A stretch of 64,000 nucleotides of DNA from Thalassobacillus devorans MSP14 (GTDB lineage: Bacteria > Bacillota > Bacilli > Bacillales > Halobacillaceae), in NCBI RefSeq assembly GCF_000496835.1, contig NZ_KI543236.1:275964-339963 (forward strand), given 5' to 3'. The notes under the pieces are model-generated. The model was given only the letters and a program-made list of their open reading frames with translations. It was not told the DNA's origin and made no database searches. Positions 44,715 to 53,736 of the stretch are shown here, piece by piece. Numbering within the stretch: position 1 is the stretch's first letter; every line of letters begins with the position of its first letter. Both the position numbers and the translations under genes were made by a program.

Positions 44715-45716
44715 ATGATGGAAAGCAAAATGAAAAAAACGTTATTTTCAGTCCTGCTGGCAATCCTGCTAGCTGTAATGGTCGGCTGCGGGGCAACAGA
44801 AGAAGGAAATGAAAGCAAAGAAAGTCCAAGTGAAACAGATACCAGTGAAGAAACGCAAGGTGAATCATCGGATGGAGCTTTTCCGGTAACGATAACTGAT
44901 GGATCAGGTGAACAGGTGGAAATAAAATCAGAGCCTGAAACGATTGTATCGGTACTGGCCAGCAACACGGAAATCGCTTTTGCCTTAGGCCAGGGAGAAA
45001 AAATGGTCGGTGTCTCGGATTATAGTAATTACCCGGAAGAGACAGCCAATATTGAAAAGGTCGGCGGGCAGGAAATGAATGTCGAAAAGATTCTGTCTTT
45101 AAATCCGGATATGGTGCTAGTGTCCACTTTCCATTTTGAGAACCATTCTGCTGTACTGCAGAAGTTCAAGAAAGCTGGCATTGATGTGGTTGTCGTGGAT
45201 GATGCTACCTCGTTCGAAGATGTGTATGAAAATATTCAACTTGTTGGAAAAGCAACAGGTAGTCAAGATAAAGCGGATCAAATTGTGAAAGATATGGAAA
45301 CCCGCTTAGCTAAAGTAAAAGAAAAAGCAAAACAAGTGGAAGAAAAGAAAAAGGTTTGGGTCGAGGTTGCCCCTGCTCCTGATATTTTCACGACAGGGAC
45401 AGGGACATTCATGCATGAAATGCTGGAAGCCATCAATGCGAAAAACGTAGCTGCAGAGGAAGAAGGATGGGTCAAATTTACCGAAGAGGAGGCCGTGAAT
45501 CTGAAACCGGAAGTAATCATCACTACATACGGCTATTATGGAGAAAATCCTGAAGCGCAGGTATTGAACCGGGAAGGGTGGAGCGAAGTGCCTGCGGTCG
45601 AGAATGAGCAGATATTCGATGTTGACAATGATACCGTCACAAGGCCAGGACCGCGTTTGATTGATGGAGTTGAAAGACTTGGAGAACTCATTTATCCGGA
45701 AGTTTTCGGTGAATAA
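44715..45716 (+). CDS. btuF: Cobalamin/corrinoid ABC transporter substrate-binding lipoprotein
   Basis: About 333 residues. A lipoprotein signal peptide ends in VMVGC; the lipidated Cys would be residue 20 if translation began at ATG 44730. An acidic, Ser/Glu-rich linker follows, then a class III (BtuF/FhuD-type) binding domain with EPETIVSVLASNTEIAFALG and a long backbone helix near residue 190. GTG 44703, ATG 44715 and ATG 44730 are all possible starts. It is directly under riboswitch 2 and in an operon with a BtuC permease and BtuD-CbiZ. Corrinoid specificity is inferred from this context. Confidence 0.92.
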   Translation: MMESKMKKTLFSVLLAILLAVMVGCGATEEGNESKESPSETDTSEETQGESSDGAFPVTITDGSGEQVEIKSEPETIVSVLASNTEIAFALGQGEKMVGVSDYSNYPEETANIEKVGGQEMNVEKILSLNPDMVLVSTFHFENHSAVLQKFKKAGIDVVVVDDATSFEDVYENIQLVGKATGSQDKADQIVKDMETRLAKVKEKAKQVEEKKKVWVEVAPAPDIFTTGTGTFMHEMLEAINAKNVAAEEEGWVKFTEEEAVNLKPEVIITTYGYYGENPEAQVLNREGWSEVPAVENEQIFDVDNDTVTRPGPRLIDGVERLGELIYPEVFGE

Positions 45717-46743
45717 AACGGTTTGGATGTATCTATTCAGTGTATGTTTTGTACTTAGTACAGCTCTTCTCGGTTTATTTGTCAGCAGCGTATCTTTTCC
45801 GTTGACTGCTGTCCTGGATGTGATTGCGGAGAAAATCCTCGGGAGCGAGTTGTTCGGATATGAAGCTGCAGAGAATATTGACGTTATAATCTGGGAAATA
45901 CGTGTTCCGAGGGTAATACTGGCGCTGTTTGTCGGAGCGTCATTATCCATTGCCGGGGCATCTTTCCAGGGGCTTCTCAGAAATCCGCTGGCTGACCCGT
46001 ATACGATCGGAGTTTCCTCCGGAGCGGCACTTGGAGCGGTTGCTGTACTTTATTTTCAGCTATCCATCGCATTTCTTGGAAGTTACACACTTCCTGTCGT
46101 TGCTATCCTTAGCGGGTTTATCACGATGATGATTGTTTTTATCATTACAAGGCTTTCGAGCCGGGATCTGAATATTGAAACAATCATTTTGGCAGGGATC
46201 ATTATCAGTGCATTCATAGGTGCGATCATCTCCCTGGTCATCGCACTCAGTGACAGGGAAGACATGCGGCAGATTCTATACTGGCTGATGGGGAATATCG
46301 GCATGAGGGGATGGAATCATGTACAACTGATTATTCCGTTTTTCATTGTGGGGGTCATCCTGTTAGTGTCCCGCGCACATGATCTTAATGCCTATGCACT
46401 CGGGGAGGAAGCAGCAGGGCATTTAGGAGTGAAGGTCCATGCCGGGAAAGTACTGATTTTAATCGGAGCTTCGTTGCTGACCGGAGCCTCTGTAGCAGTT
46501 TCTGGTTCAATCGGGTTCGTCGGTCTTGTTATCCCTCATTTTGTCCGACTGATAATAGGACCTGACCACAAGCATGTCCTGCCGTTATCGATGCTGACCG
46601 GAGGAGGGTTCCTCGTACTTGCCGATTTGATATCCAGGTCGATCATCGCACCGAAGGAACTGCCGATTGGTGTCATTACCGCTCTGATCGGTGCACCGAT
46701 CTTTGCTGTGTTACTGGTTCGTGAACGGATGAAAAAGGGGTGA
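45709..46743 (+). CDS. btuC: Corrinoid ABC transporter permease, FecCD/BtuC family
   Basis: A 344-residue permease with about ten helices. FecCD marks are LRNPLADPYTIGVSSGAALGA (quoted in part), the EEAAGHLGV coupling-helix segment that docks the ATPase, and SGSIGFVGLVIPHFVR. The GTG at 45709, overlapping the btuF stop by eight bases and preceded by GGAAG, is the natural start; the frame stays open further upstream inside btuF. Confidence 0.93.
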   Translation: MNKTVWMYLFSVCFVLSTALLGLFVSSVSFPLTAVLDVIAEKILGSELFGYEAAENIDVIIWEIRVPRVILALFVGASLSIAGASFQGLLRNPLADPYTIGVSSGAALGAVAVLYFQLSIAFLGSYTLPVVAILSGFITMMIVFIITRLSSRDLNIETIILAGIIISAFIGAIISLVIALSDREDMRQILYWLMGNIGMRGWNHVQLIIPFFIVGVILLVSRAHDLNAYALGEEAAGHLGVKVHAGKVLILIGASLLTGASVAVSGSIGFVGLVIPHFVRLIIGPDHKHVLPLSMLTGGGFLVLADLISRSIIAPKELPIGVITALIGAPIFAVLLVRERMKKG

Positions 46744-46747
46744 AGAA

Positions 46748-48211
46748 ATGATAGAAGTGAAGAACCTGTCCGGCGGTTACCAGAAGGAAGATATCCTGCA
46801 AGATATCAGCCTGACGATAGAAGAAGGGGAATTTTTTGCCTTGATCGGACCGAATGGCAGCGGCAAAACGACGCTGTTAAGGCTGATGACGGGAGCATTA
46901 GAGCCTTCCCATGGGAGCGTATATGTATCTGGAAAACCGATTCAGTCTTACTCTTTCAGGAAAAAAGCCGAGATTATGGCGGTTCTGGCACAGAGTTCTC
47001 ATGTGGAGTTTGATTTTTCTGTGGAAGAAATCGTTATGCTCGGGCGCTACCCACATCAGAAAGGGCTGATTAAGCATATTTCCTCCAGAGACAAGGAAGT
47101 GGTTTCAAAAGTAATGAAGCAGACGGAAGTCTATCATTATCGAAACAAGCCGTTCAAGTGGCTGAGTGGCGGGGAAAAGCAGCGCGTACTGCTGGCAAAA
47201 GCACTTGCTCAGGAGCCGAGTATCCTGTTTTTAGATGAACCGACCAATCATCTGGACGTCAAACATACCGTCGACATGTTGCAGCACTTGAAGGAACACC
47301 AGAAAAAAAACAAAATGACGATTATCGCCATCCTACATGACCTGAATACGGCAGCTTTGTTTGCCGACAAGTTTGCTGCTCTTCATCAAGGCCGGCTGAT
47401 GAAAAAAGGTGACCTGTCTGTATTAAAAAATGAGACCTTATTGCAAAAGGTATATGAGGTCGATATCAAGCACCATAGTCATCCCACGCTAGCTAAACCG
47501 CAGATGCTCGTAGCTCCGGAAAAAATGGAGCATCCGAAACTTCCTGCCTTCGAGGCTGAGGTTGAGCAGAACGAGCAGTACATTCGTATTGCCTATCCTC
47601 GTCCACTCCGGGTGCTATCCAATGCTGTAGTGGGCGGTGGATTGCAGTGGTTCAGGCATTTTTGTAATTTCCATGTGCCAAAAAATTACGATTGCGAGGA
47701 CCCTGCCGCCGATGTCCTCGGGTGGCTGGAAGAAGCGAACATTTCTGTCGGTGACACAATGGGGATGATGACAGCAGTCAAACTTGCTGACCAGGCGTTC
47801 GTAAGGGAAACAATCATGGACACGGCTGTTTTCACGGTCGTTACCGGCGGTGTTGGAAACGCAGTAGATATTACAGAAAATCACCCGGCAGAGGAAGAAT
47901 GGCAAGTCGGTACCATTAATATCATGGTGTTTCTTGATGTCCATTTGACGGATGGGGCATTCGTCAATGCAGTCCAGTCCGCAACCGAAGCAAAAACGAA
48001 GGCACTTGCGGACATGCAGGTGACCGACCCGGCTACAGGCAGCATGGCAACTGGTACATCAACCGACAGCATTGCCATTGCAGCTACACAGCAAGGAGAA
48101 TCAACCCCGTATGCAGGTTCCGGGACTAAGGTTGGGAAGGCAATTGGACAAAGTGTCTACCGTGCTGTCACCGAAGCGGTTGAAAATTATCGACATAGGA
48201 TTAGTGGTTAG
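46748..48211 (+). CDS. btuD: Fusion: ABC transporter ATPase (BtuD) + adenosylcobinamide amidohydrolase (CbiZ)
   Basis: A 487-residue two-domain protein. Residues 1-250 are an ABC ATPase: Walker A GPNGSGKTT, signature LSGGEKQRVLLAKAL, Walker B ILFLDEPTNHLD, switch His in AILHD. Residues ~265-487 are a CbiZ domain (RVLSNAVVGGGLQWFRHFCN near the start; TGGVGNAVD; MATGTSTDSIAIAA; PYAGSGTKVGKAIG). CbiZ cleaves the aminopropanol arm of cobinamide to give cobyric acid, allowing the lower loop to be rebuilt. Fusion to the importer ATPase couples uptake and salvage. cbiB, which rebuilds the arm, starts at the next base after the stop. Confidence 0.94.
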   Translation: MIEVKNLSGGYQKEDILQDISLTIEEGEFFALIGPNGSGKTTLLRLMTGALEPSHGSVYVSGKPIQSYSFRKKAEIMAVLAQSSHVEFDFSVEEIVMLGRYPHQKGLIKHISSRDKEVVSKVMKQTEVYHYRNKPFKWLSGGEKQRVLLAKALAQEPSILFLDEPTNHLDVKHTVDMLQHLKEHQKKNKMTIIAILHDLNTAALFADKFAALHQGRLMKKGDLSVLKNETLLQKVYEVDIKHHSHPTLAKPQMLVAPEKMEHPKLPAFEAEVEQNEQYIRIAYPRPLRVLSNAVVGGGLQWFRHFCNFHVPKNYDCEDPAADVLGWLEEANISVGDTMGMMTAVKLADQAFVRETIMDTAVFTVVTGGVGNAVDITENHPAEEEWQVGTINIMVFLDVHLTDGAFVNAVQSATEAKTKALADMQVTDPATGSMATGTSTDSIAIAATQQGESTPYAGSGTKVGKAIGQSVYRAVTEAVENYRHRISG

Positions 48212-49165
48212 ATGGATTTTTTGGAATATCATTTGTATCTTATTGTGGCAGCGATCGTACTCGAGTTAGTTATTGGCGATCCTGAATTTTTCCCTCACCC
48301 GGTTGTGATGATAGGAAAATTGATTTCCTTTTTTGATGAAAAATGGAACAGGGGCAGGCACCGAAAAGCGAAAGGATTCCTGCTGCTTGGAGTGGTTACC
48401 GTGTCGGCATATGTACTGATCGGCATAGTTGTTTTTCTCGCTGGACGAATTTCTTTCTGGGCAGGAGCGGCGCTGGAAGTTTACTTTATCTCCTCAACGA
48501 TAGCTATCAAAGGCTTGCAGCAGGCAGGTGAGGAAGTGCGGAAACCGTTGTGCGATGGTGACCTGCCTTTAGCGCGGATGAAACTCGGCTATATCGTGGG
48601 GCGCGACACGGAAGACCTATCGGAAGAAGAGGTTGTCCGTGGCACTGTAGAAACGGTTGCAGAGAATACCGTAGATGGCATTACCGCTCCAATATTCTGG
48701 GCATTGATTGGCGGTGCACCTCTTGCCATGGCCTATCGGGCAGTGAACACCCTGGATTCAATGGTCGGGTACAAACAGGAGCCATATGAAAAATTCGGAT
48801 TTGCTTCTGCCCGCTTTGATGACATCGTCAACTGGATTCCTGCCAGAGCTACGGCTGTTTGTATGTGGCTCGCTGCCTGGTTTTACCCCACACTGAAGAA
48901 AGGGAATGCCTGGCGGGTCACATTACGTGATGCCGGCAAGCACCCAAGCCCGAACAGCGGCTGGCCGGAAGCAATGACGGCAGGCCTCCTCGGTGTGCAG
49001 CTTGGTGGAATCAATACATATAAAGGGAGAGTATCGAAGGGCAACAAACTTGGCAACCCATTAACAGAACTGAAACAGGAGCATATTGCCCAGTCAATCT
49101 TGACCATGCATGGTGGCTGGCTGGTATTTGTTCTATTTATAATCGGATGGTTAATCGTAAGTTAA
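48212..49165 (+). CDS. cbiB: Adenosylcobinamide-phosphate synthase CbiB
   Basis: A 317-residue membrane protein with about five helices, named CobD in the Pseudomonas scheme. It attaches aminopropanol phosphate to cobyric acid. The motif LELVIGDPEFFPHPVVMIG near the N-terminus and the RDTEDLSEEEVVRGTVETVAENTVDG loop (quoted in part) are characteristic. It begins directly after the btuD-cbiZ stop with no gap. Confidence 0.95.
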   Translation: MDFLEYHLYLIVAAIVLELVIGDPEFFPHPVVMIGKLISFFDEKWNRGRHRKAKGFLLLGVVTVSAYVLIGIVVFLAGRISFWAGAALEVYFISSTIAIKGLQQAGEEVRKPLCDGDLPLARMKLGYIVGRDTEDLSEEEVVRGTVETVAENTVDGITAPIFWALIGGAPLAMAYRAVNTLDSMVGYKQEPYEKFGFASARFDDIVNWIPARATAVCMWLAAWFYPTLKKGNAWRVTLRDAGKHPSPNSGWPEAMTAGLLGVQLGGINTYKGRVSKGNKLGNPLTELKQEHIAQSILTMHGGWLVFVLFIIGWLIVS

Positions 49166-49177
49166 GGAGGAATCGTT

Positions 49178-50257
49178 ATGGTACTACCTGCACATGGCGG
49201 ACAGCCTGGTCGTATTGCCGCTTCTTTTGGTATGGAAGTGAAAGGGAAAGTCTATGATTTCAGTGCCAACATTAATCCAAATGGTCCGCCGTCCTGGCTG
49301 TCCGAGCAACTCCCCCGGCTTATGGAAGAAGTAGCGTACTATCCGGACCCTGACTATCTAGAGGCGTACGAGGCACTGGCTAAACATGAAGGAATGGATC
49401 CGGAACAGCTGCTTTTGACGAATGGAGGAGCGGAAGCCATTTTTCTGATCACCCAGCTGTTTCTAGGCAAAAAAGCGTTGACCATCAATCCCACTTTCAC
49501 AGAATATGAGCGGGCCTGCCAGGCATTCAATATAGGTCTGACACATCTCCGGTTAAATCAGGAGTTCCGTTTTCCAGTGGAAGCGATGGCACAGGTAATG
49601 CCTGATGTGGATGTCGTATTCCTATGCTATCCGAACAACCCGACGGGAACGATACTGCCTCTCACAGAATTGGAACATTTACTGAAACTCGGAATGGAAA
49701 TAGGCACAACATTCGTCATTGATGAAGCATTTGTGCATTTTCTTTTTGAAGAGGAGCTTTCCGTTAAGCAGCTGCTCGCTTTCTATCCCAACCTGATCAT
49801 CCTTCGGTCGTTAACAAAAATCTTTGCCATTCCCGGTCTGCGGGCAGGTTATATGATGGCTTCTAAGGACTATATTCAGAAATTGAAAGAAAAGCAGCCA
49901 TCATGGAGCGTGAATGGGATTACGGCAAACATACTACCCGTGTTACTGTCTGATAAATCCTATATGGCAGCGACGAAAGCGTGGCTGGAGAAAGAGTGTA
50001 AAAAGCTTGCGGAAAACCTGTCGGCTCTCAAGTTTATACATACCGTATCAAGCGTCAACTTCTATTTACTGAAGGATGGCGAGAGACCTGATGAAACAGA
50101 GGAATTGTTCCGTTTTTTGGTGGAAAATCATATCATTCCCAGGCATACGGATAATTTCAAGGGATTGGACGGTAGTTATTTAAGGCTTGCTGTCAGGAGT
50201 GCGGAAGAAAATGATTACCTTCTTTACGTGCTGAGGAAATGGAGGGAAGCACCGTGA
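49178..50257 (+). CDS. cobD: L-threonine-O-3-phosphate decarboxylase CobD
   Basis: A 359-residue class I/II aminotransferase-fold PLP enzyme (CobD of Salmonella) making (R)-1-amino-2-propanol phosphate for CbiB. It has YPNNPTGT, a DEAFVHF segment and the PLP-lysine motif LRSLTKIFAIPGLRAGY. Opening HGGQPGRIAASFG and DFSANINPNGPP are typical of CobD/CobC rather than histidinol-phosphate aminotransferase. AAGGAGG precedes the ATG. Confidence 0.93.
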   Translation: MVLPAHGGQPGRIAASFGMEVKGKVYDFSANINPNGPPSWLSEQLPRLMEEVAYYPDPDYLEAYEALAKHEGMDPEQLLLTNGGAEAIFLITQLFLGKKALTINPTFTEYERACQAFNIGLTHLRLNQEFRFPVEAMAQVMPDVDVVFLCYPNNPTGTILPLTELEHLLKLGMEIGTTFVIDEAFVHFLFEEELSVKQLLAFYPNLIILRSLTKIFAIPGLRAGYMMASKDYIQKLKEKQPSWSVNGITANILPVLLSDKSYMAATKAWLEKECKKLAENLSALKFIHTVSSVNFYLLKDGERPDETEELFRFLVENHIIPRHTDNFKGLDGSYLRLAVRSAEENDYLLYVLRKWREAP

Positions 50258-50787
50258 TCACATTTATTTCCGGTGGGGCCCGTTCGGGGAAAAGCAGCTT
50301 TGCAGAAAAGCTTGCTCAGGATAACTACCACAGGCAGAAGGGTGGAAACTTGTATTATATTGCAACTTCGCTGCCATCTGATGAAGAAATGGAGGATCGG
50401 ATCGCTCGCCACCGCAACGATCGGGGAGAAGAATGGCAGACCATCGAGGCGCCGATACATATAAAAGATGGCTTACTTGATTTACAAAAAGAAAGTACCG
50501 TGCTGATCGATTGCCTGACGGTATGGCTCGGCAATAGGCTTTACATCGATAAAGCAGACTGGGAGGACATCAGCCAGGAAGTGGGCGGCTGGCTTCAGGC
50601 GGCCCGGGCTCGGCAATTGAACCTGTATTTGGTGTCCAATGACATTAATGAAGGGATGCCGGCAAGGACACGCAGTGTTGCTTCCTATATTTATATGCTG
50701 GAGAAGCTGCACCAGCTTATCATTTCAAGCTCAAAGGAAATCTATCAGGTGATTGCCGGGCTTCCTGTGAAATGGAAGGGTGGTTGA
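50254..50787 (+). CDS. cobU: Bifunctional adenosylcobinamide kinase / guanylyltransferase CobU
   Basis: About 177 residues. The P-loop GGARSGKSSFAE lies at the N-terminus. The segment RIARHRNDRGEEWQTIEAP carries the histidine that is guanylylated in CobU. VLIDCLTVWLGN is the Walker B. The GTG at 50254 overlaps the cobD stop (GTGA) and has GGAGGG seven bases upstream, so it is preferred over ATG 50239. The C-terminal LxxEVGMGIVP-type segment of full CobU is altered to VSNDINEGMPARTRSV. A second CobU-like gene at 52082 retains that segment. Confidence 0.9.
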   Translation: MITFISGGARSGKSSFAEKLAQDNYHRQKGGNLYYIATSLPSDEEMEDRIARHRNDRGEEWQTIEAPIHIKDGLLDLQKESTVLIDCLTVWLGNRLYIDKADWEDISQEVGGWLQAARARQLNLYLVSNDINEGMPARTRSVASYIYMLEKLHQLIISSSKEIYQVIAGLPVKWKGG

Positions 50788-51558
50788 ATGAAAGGTTTAA
50801 GTTTTGGGTTGGTGCTTGCTCTGCAATTTTTGACCCGGATACCTATGCCCATGTCCGTCCCTTGGGAAAAAGCTGTTCTAAAGGGAGCATTAAAGTCTTT
50901 CAGTTTAGTAGGGGTTATCCTGGGTAGCCTGGTAATTGCGGTTTATGCGCTCATAGTTGGCTGGCTGCCGGGGTGGTTTGCGGCTCTTGTGCTGCTTTCT
51001 GTCTGGACTGCGCTGACAGGAGGGCTCCACCTGGACGGGCTGATGGATGTAGCAGATGCTGCCGGCTCGAATGCACCCGTCGAAAAGAAGCTGGCAATTA
51101 TGAAAGACCCTCGCGTCGGAAGCTTTGCGATACTGACAGCTATTTTTTATCTGTTATGGAAACTATCACTCCTTTATGCACTTGTGACCGCAAGTTCCAT
51201 GGACCTTCAACTTGCAGGGATGTTCATACTGATACCGGCCTGTAGCAGGTACCTGGCCATTCTCCTGCTACAAACGACCCCGACGGTCAAACGGGAAGGC
51301 CTTGCTTACACGTGGCAGGAGCACCTTTCTGTTGCGGATGTCCTCATTGGTCTGATACCGATTGTTGTCATCACAGTATCGGTGCCGCATGCCTGGCTGC
51401 TCGTGGCTGGTTATGGACTATTTTTCATTTTGCTACGGAGATGGTTTCTTAGCAAATTCAACGGAATCAATGGTGATATGCTGGGCACCGCGATCGAAGG
51501 AGGAGAGTTATGGGGGCTTGTGATCACATATCTATTTATTTTATTCGTCACGGGATGA
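50788..51558 (+). CDS. cobS: Adenosylcobinamide-GDP ribazoletransferase CobS
   Basis: A 256-residue membrane enzyme (about six helices) that joins alpha-ribazole (phosphate) to adenosylcobinamide-GDP. The metal-binding motif GGLHLDGLMDVADA near residue 75, and FLTRIPMP at the start, are typical. It starts at the base after the cobU stop. The downstream phosphatase gene overlaps its last 49 bases. Confidence 0.95.
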   Translation: MKGLSFGLVLALQFLTRIPMPMSVPWEKAVLKGALKSFSLVGVILGSLVIAVYALIVGWLPGWFAALVLLSVWTALTGGLHLDGLMDVADAAGSNAPVEKKLAIMKDPRVGSFAILTAIFYLLWKLSLLYALVTASSMDLQLAGMFILIPACSRYLAILLLQTTPTVKREGLAYTWQEHLSVADVLIGLIPIVVITVSVPHAWLLVAGYGLFFILLRRWFLSKFNGINGDMLGTAIEGGELWGLVITYLFILFVTG

Positions 51559-52130
51559 CCAAATGGAATAAGGAAAAGCGTTATCTCGGTCATTCGGATG
51601 AGCCGCTGCTGCCGGAACATTTGCCTGATTTGTTTTCGTTAAAGGAAAAGTTATCGCGGCTGGCGTTCGATCAGGTTTTTACAAGTGATCTGAAACGTTG
51701 CCGAAAAACGGCAGAGTATCTTGTTCAAGGAAAGGTTGCATGTGCCGATCCGAACCTGCGTGAAATGAATTTTGGTGATTGGGAAGGATATACGCATCCG
51801 GAACTCCAAAACGACCATGGTTATCAGCATTGGATTTCACAGTGGAAGACATCGTCCCCGCCAAATGGGGAAGACTATCATTCGTTCAGAAGGCGGGTTC
51901 GTTCATTTTTAATAGAATTACTGAAAAATAATATCAGTAGAAACGTGTTAGTAGTGACGCATGGCGGAGTCATTCGTGAAATCATGAACGGCTTTATTCA
52001 AGGTTTATCTTTTACAGCTACAAACATCCCCCACGGGGGTGGCATTCGTATGGTTTTCAACCAGGAAGGAGGTGACTGGAAATGCAGCTCGTGGTCGGTG
52101 GTGCCTATAGTGGAAAAAGAAAATTCGTGA
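51510..52130 (+). CDS. cobC: Histidine phosphatase, probable alpha-ribazole phosphatase
   Basis: A 206-residue phosphoglycerate-mutase-like phosphatase. The catalytic FIRHGMTKWN is at residue 11 and the second histidine in LVVTHGGVIRE near residue 150. It also has FTSDLKRCRKTAEYL and EMNFGDWEG. In this operon it probably dephosphorylates alpha-ribazole-5'-phosphate or adenosylcobalamin-5'-phosphate (CobC role). ATG 51510 lies inside cobS after GGAGGAG, an unusually long overlap of 49 bases. The next gene overlaps it by another 49 bases. Confidence 0.87.
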   Translation: MGACDHISIYFIRHGMTKWNKEKRYLGHSDEPLLPEHLPDLFSLKEKLSRLAFDQVFTSDLKRCRKTAEYLVQGKVACADPNLREMNFGDWEGYTHPELQNDHGYQHWISQWKTSSPPNGEDYHSFRRRVRSFLIELLKNNISRNVLVVTHGGVIREIMNGFIQGLSFTATNIPHGGGIRMVFNQEGGDWKCSSWSVVPIVEKENS

Positions 52131-52513
52131 ACAGAGAGTTTCCTGATTGTCAGTGGCTTTCCGCCTATGAAAACCAGTCACTGGATCAATGGAAATTAAA
52201 ATTTAAAACAGCTGGTCTGCCTGTCGTAATCGAAGGATGGGAAGTATGGATCCGTGAGGAACGGGAGAAAGCCGGCGAGCTGGAATCCGTGAGAAATCAT
52301 TTCGAATCTATATTGTCAGATATGCATCAATTCGAAAAACAGACCTGTCAGCCGATAATTTTGATCATGCTGGAAATGGGTCGTGGGGTTGTCCCCATGG
52401 CCAAAGGCGATCGGGCCTGGCGGGACTTATCAGGCTGGATACTACAGGCAGCGGCAGACAAAGCGGAATCTGTCCATTATTGCTGGCATGGCCTGTCGAG
52501 GAAGTTGAAATAA
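52082..52513 (+). CDS. Divergent CobU-like protein with altered P-loop
   Basis: A 143-residue protein. The N-terminus MQLVVGGAYSGKRKF resembles the CobU P-loop but has Arg where Ser/Thr is expected. The C-terminal half (IILIMLEMGRGVVPMAKGDRAWRDLSGWI, quoted as a region around residues 90-125) is clearly like the end of CobU (EVGMGIVP...RD..G). The guanylylation-site histidine region and the Walker B of CobU are missing or replaced by VVIEGWEVWI. It overlaps the preceding phosphatase by 49 bases, starting after AAGGAGGTGA. It may be a regulatory or structural relative of CobU, or complement the C-terminal part that is altered in the other CobU. Function unproven. Confidence 0.75.
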   Translation: MQLVVGGAYSGKRKFVNREFPDCQWLSAYENQSLDQWKLKFKTAGLPVVIEGWEVWIREEREKAGELESVRNHFESILSDMHQFEKQTCQPIILIMLEMGRGVVPMAKGDRAWRDLSGWILQAAADKAESVHYCWHGLSRKLK

Positions 52514-52514
52514 G

Positions 52515-53024
52515 ATGAGGGCTTGTTTTGTCAGACATGGAGAAACGGATTGGAATAGAGAAGGCAGACTCCAGGGTCATACAGCGACATCGCTCAATGC
52601 CACTGGTATCTGGCAGACCAGGCAGTGTGCTGAGCGGTTAGTCGGTGAAGGATGGGATGTAATTCTCAGCAGTCCCTTACAGCGGGCGAGGGAATCAGCC
52701 CATATTCTTTCTGCCTATACCGGGGTCCCTCATTTCGTTTCTCCTCTTTTTACAGAACTGGATTATGGTCAGTGGAATGGACAAAAAAAGGAACTGTTAA
52801 TAACGAATCATACGTTTATAAAATGGTATCGAATTGAAATAAACAAGTTGGAAAAGCTCGTAAAAAAAGAATGGGAGGCCCTTATTCATACATACAAAAA
52901 TGACGCCGTCATTGTAGTTACGCATGGTTTAGTGATTCAGCAAATAGAAAAGGTGCTAAACAGAAAGTCGCAACCAGACAGTGAGGTCATTTCCAATGGT
53001 AGTTTCATAAATGTCCAGGTATAA
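52515..53024 (+). CDS. Histidine phosphatase family protein, second copy in operon
   Basis: A 169-residue protein with ACFVRHGETDWN at the N-terminus and VIVVTHGLVIQQ near residue 137. It has SSPLQRARESAHIL and ELDYGQWNG. It is only moderately similar to the phosphatase at 51510, so this is not a recent duplication. Its start lies one base after the CobU-like stop, with a weak GAGGAAG site. In this context it is another candidate for CobC-type dephosphorylation, possibly on the other phosphorylated intermediate. Confidence 0.82.
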   Translation: MRACFVRHGETDWNREGRLQGHTATSLNATGIWQTRQCAERLVGEGWDVILSSPLQRARESAHILSAYTGVPHFVSPLFTELDYGQWNGQKKELLITNHTFIKWYRIEINKLEKLVKKEWEALIHTYKNDAVIVVTHGLVIQQIEKVLNRKSQPDSEVISNGSFINVQV

Positions 53025-53044
53025 AACAAAGAGGAGGGCGAGTT

Positions 53045-53710
53045 ATGTTCACACAAGAAGAAAAAGAGGCTATTTATAAAGTGATTTATACGAGAAGGGA
53101 TATACGCACCTTTTTGCAGACACCTATCGAGAGAAGTGTCATCGAAAATATTCTCCATGCCGGCCACCATGCACCGTCTGTAGGTTTTATGCAGCCATGG
53201 AATTATATCCTGATTTCATCGGAAGCAATCAAAGAAAAATTAGCCTGGGCAGCTGACAAAGAAAGACGTGCGATGGCTATCCATTTTGAAGGCGAAAAAG
53301 AATCGAAATTTCTTAGCTTGAAAGTGGAAGGGTTGAAAGAAGCACCTTTGACGATATGTGTAACCTGTGATCCGACAAGAGGCGGGGCGCATGTATTAGG
53401 AAGGAATTCCATTCCGGAAACCGATGCATTATCAACGGCATGTTCGATTCAAAACATGTGGCTGGCTGCGTGTGCAGAAGGACTGGCAATGGGGTGGGTG
53501 AGTTTTTATAAAAAGAATGATATCAGGGATATTCTCGATATCCCACCGCATGTGGACCCGATTGCCCTGCTTTCTGTGGGATATACAGATGCCTACCCTG
53601 ATAAACCCATTTTAGAAACAGCCAACTGGGAAAAGCGTGCCAATATAGATCAGCTTATTTTTGAAAATAGATGGGGAGATAATAGCAGCTGGCAGATTTC
53701 AAACAAGTAA
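53045..53710 (+). CDS. bluB: 5,6-dimethylbenzimidazole synthase BluB
   Basis: A 221-residue flavin-destructase of the nitroreductase fold. It converts reduced FMN and oxygen to 5,6-dimethylbenzimidazole, the lower ligand of cobalamin. BluB marks: YTRRDIRTFLQTPI, HHAPSVGFMQPWNYILI and AMGWVSFYKK. The conserved aspartate in the first motif and the late Ser/Gly region are present. GAGGAGGG precedes the ATG. Last gene of the second cobalamin unit; its product feeds CobT at 43235. Confidence 0.92.
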   Translation: MFTQEEKEAIYKVIYTRRDIRTFLQTPIERSVIENILHAGHHAPSVGFMQPWNYILISSEAIKEKLAWAADKERRAMAIHFEGEKESKFLSLKVEGLKEAPLTICVTCDPTRGGAHVLGRNSIPETDALSTACSIQNMWLAACAEGLAMGWVSFYKKNDIRDILDIPPHVDPIALLSVGYTDAYPDKPILETANWEKRANIDQLIFENRWGDNSSWQISNK

Positions 53711-53736
53711 TTATAGGTCGCAGGCAAGTATGGTAG

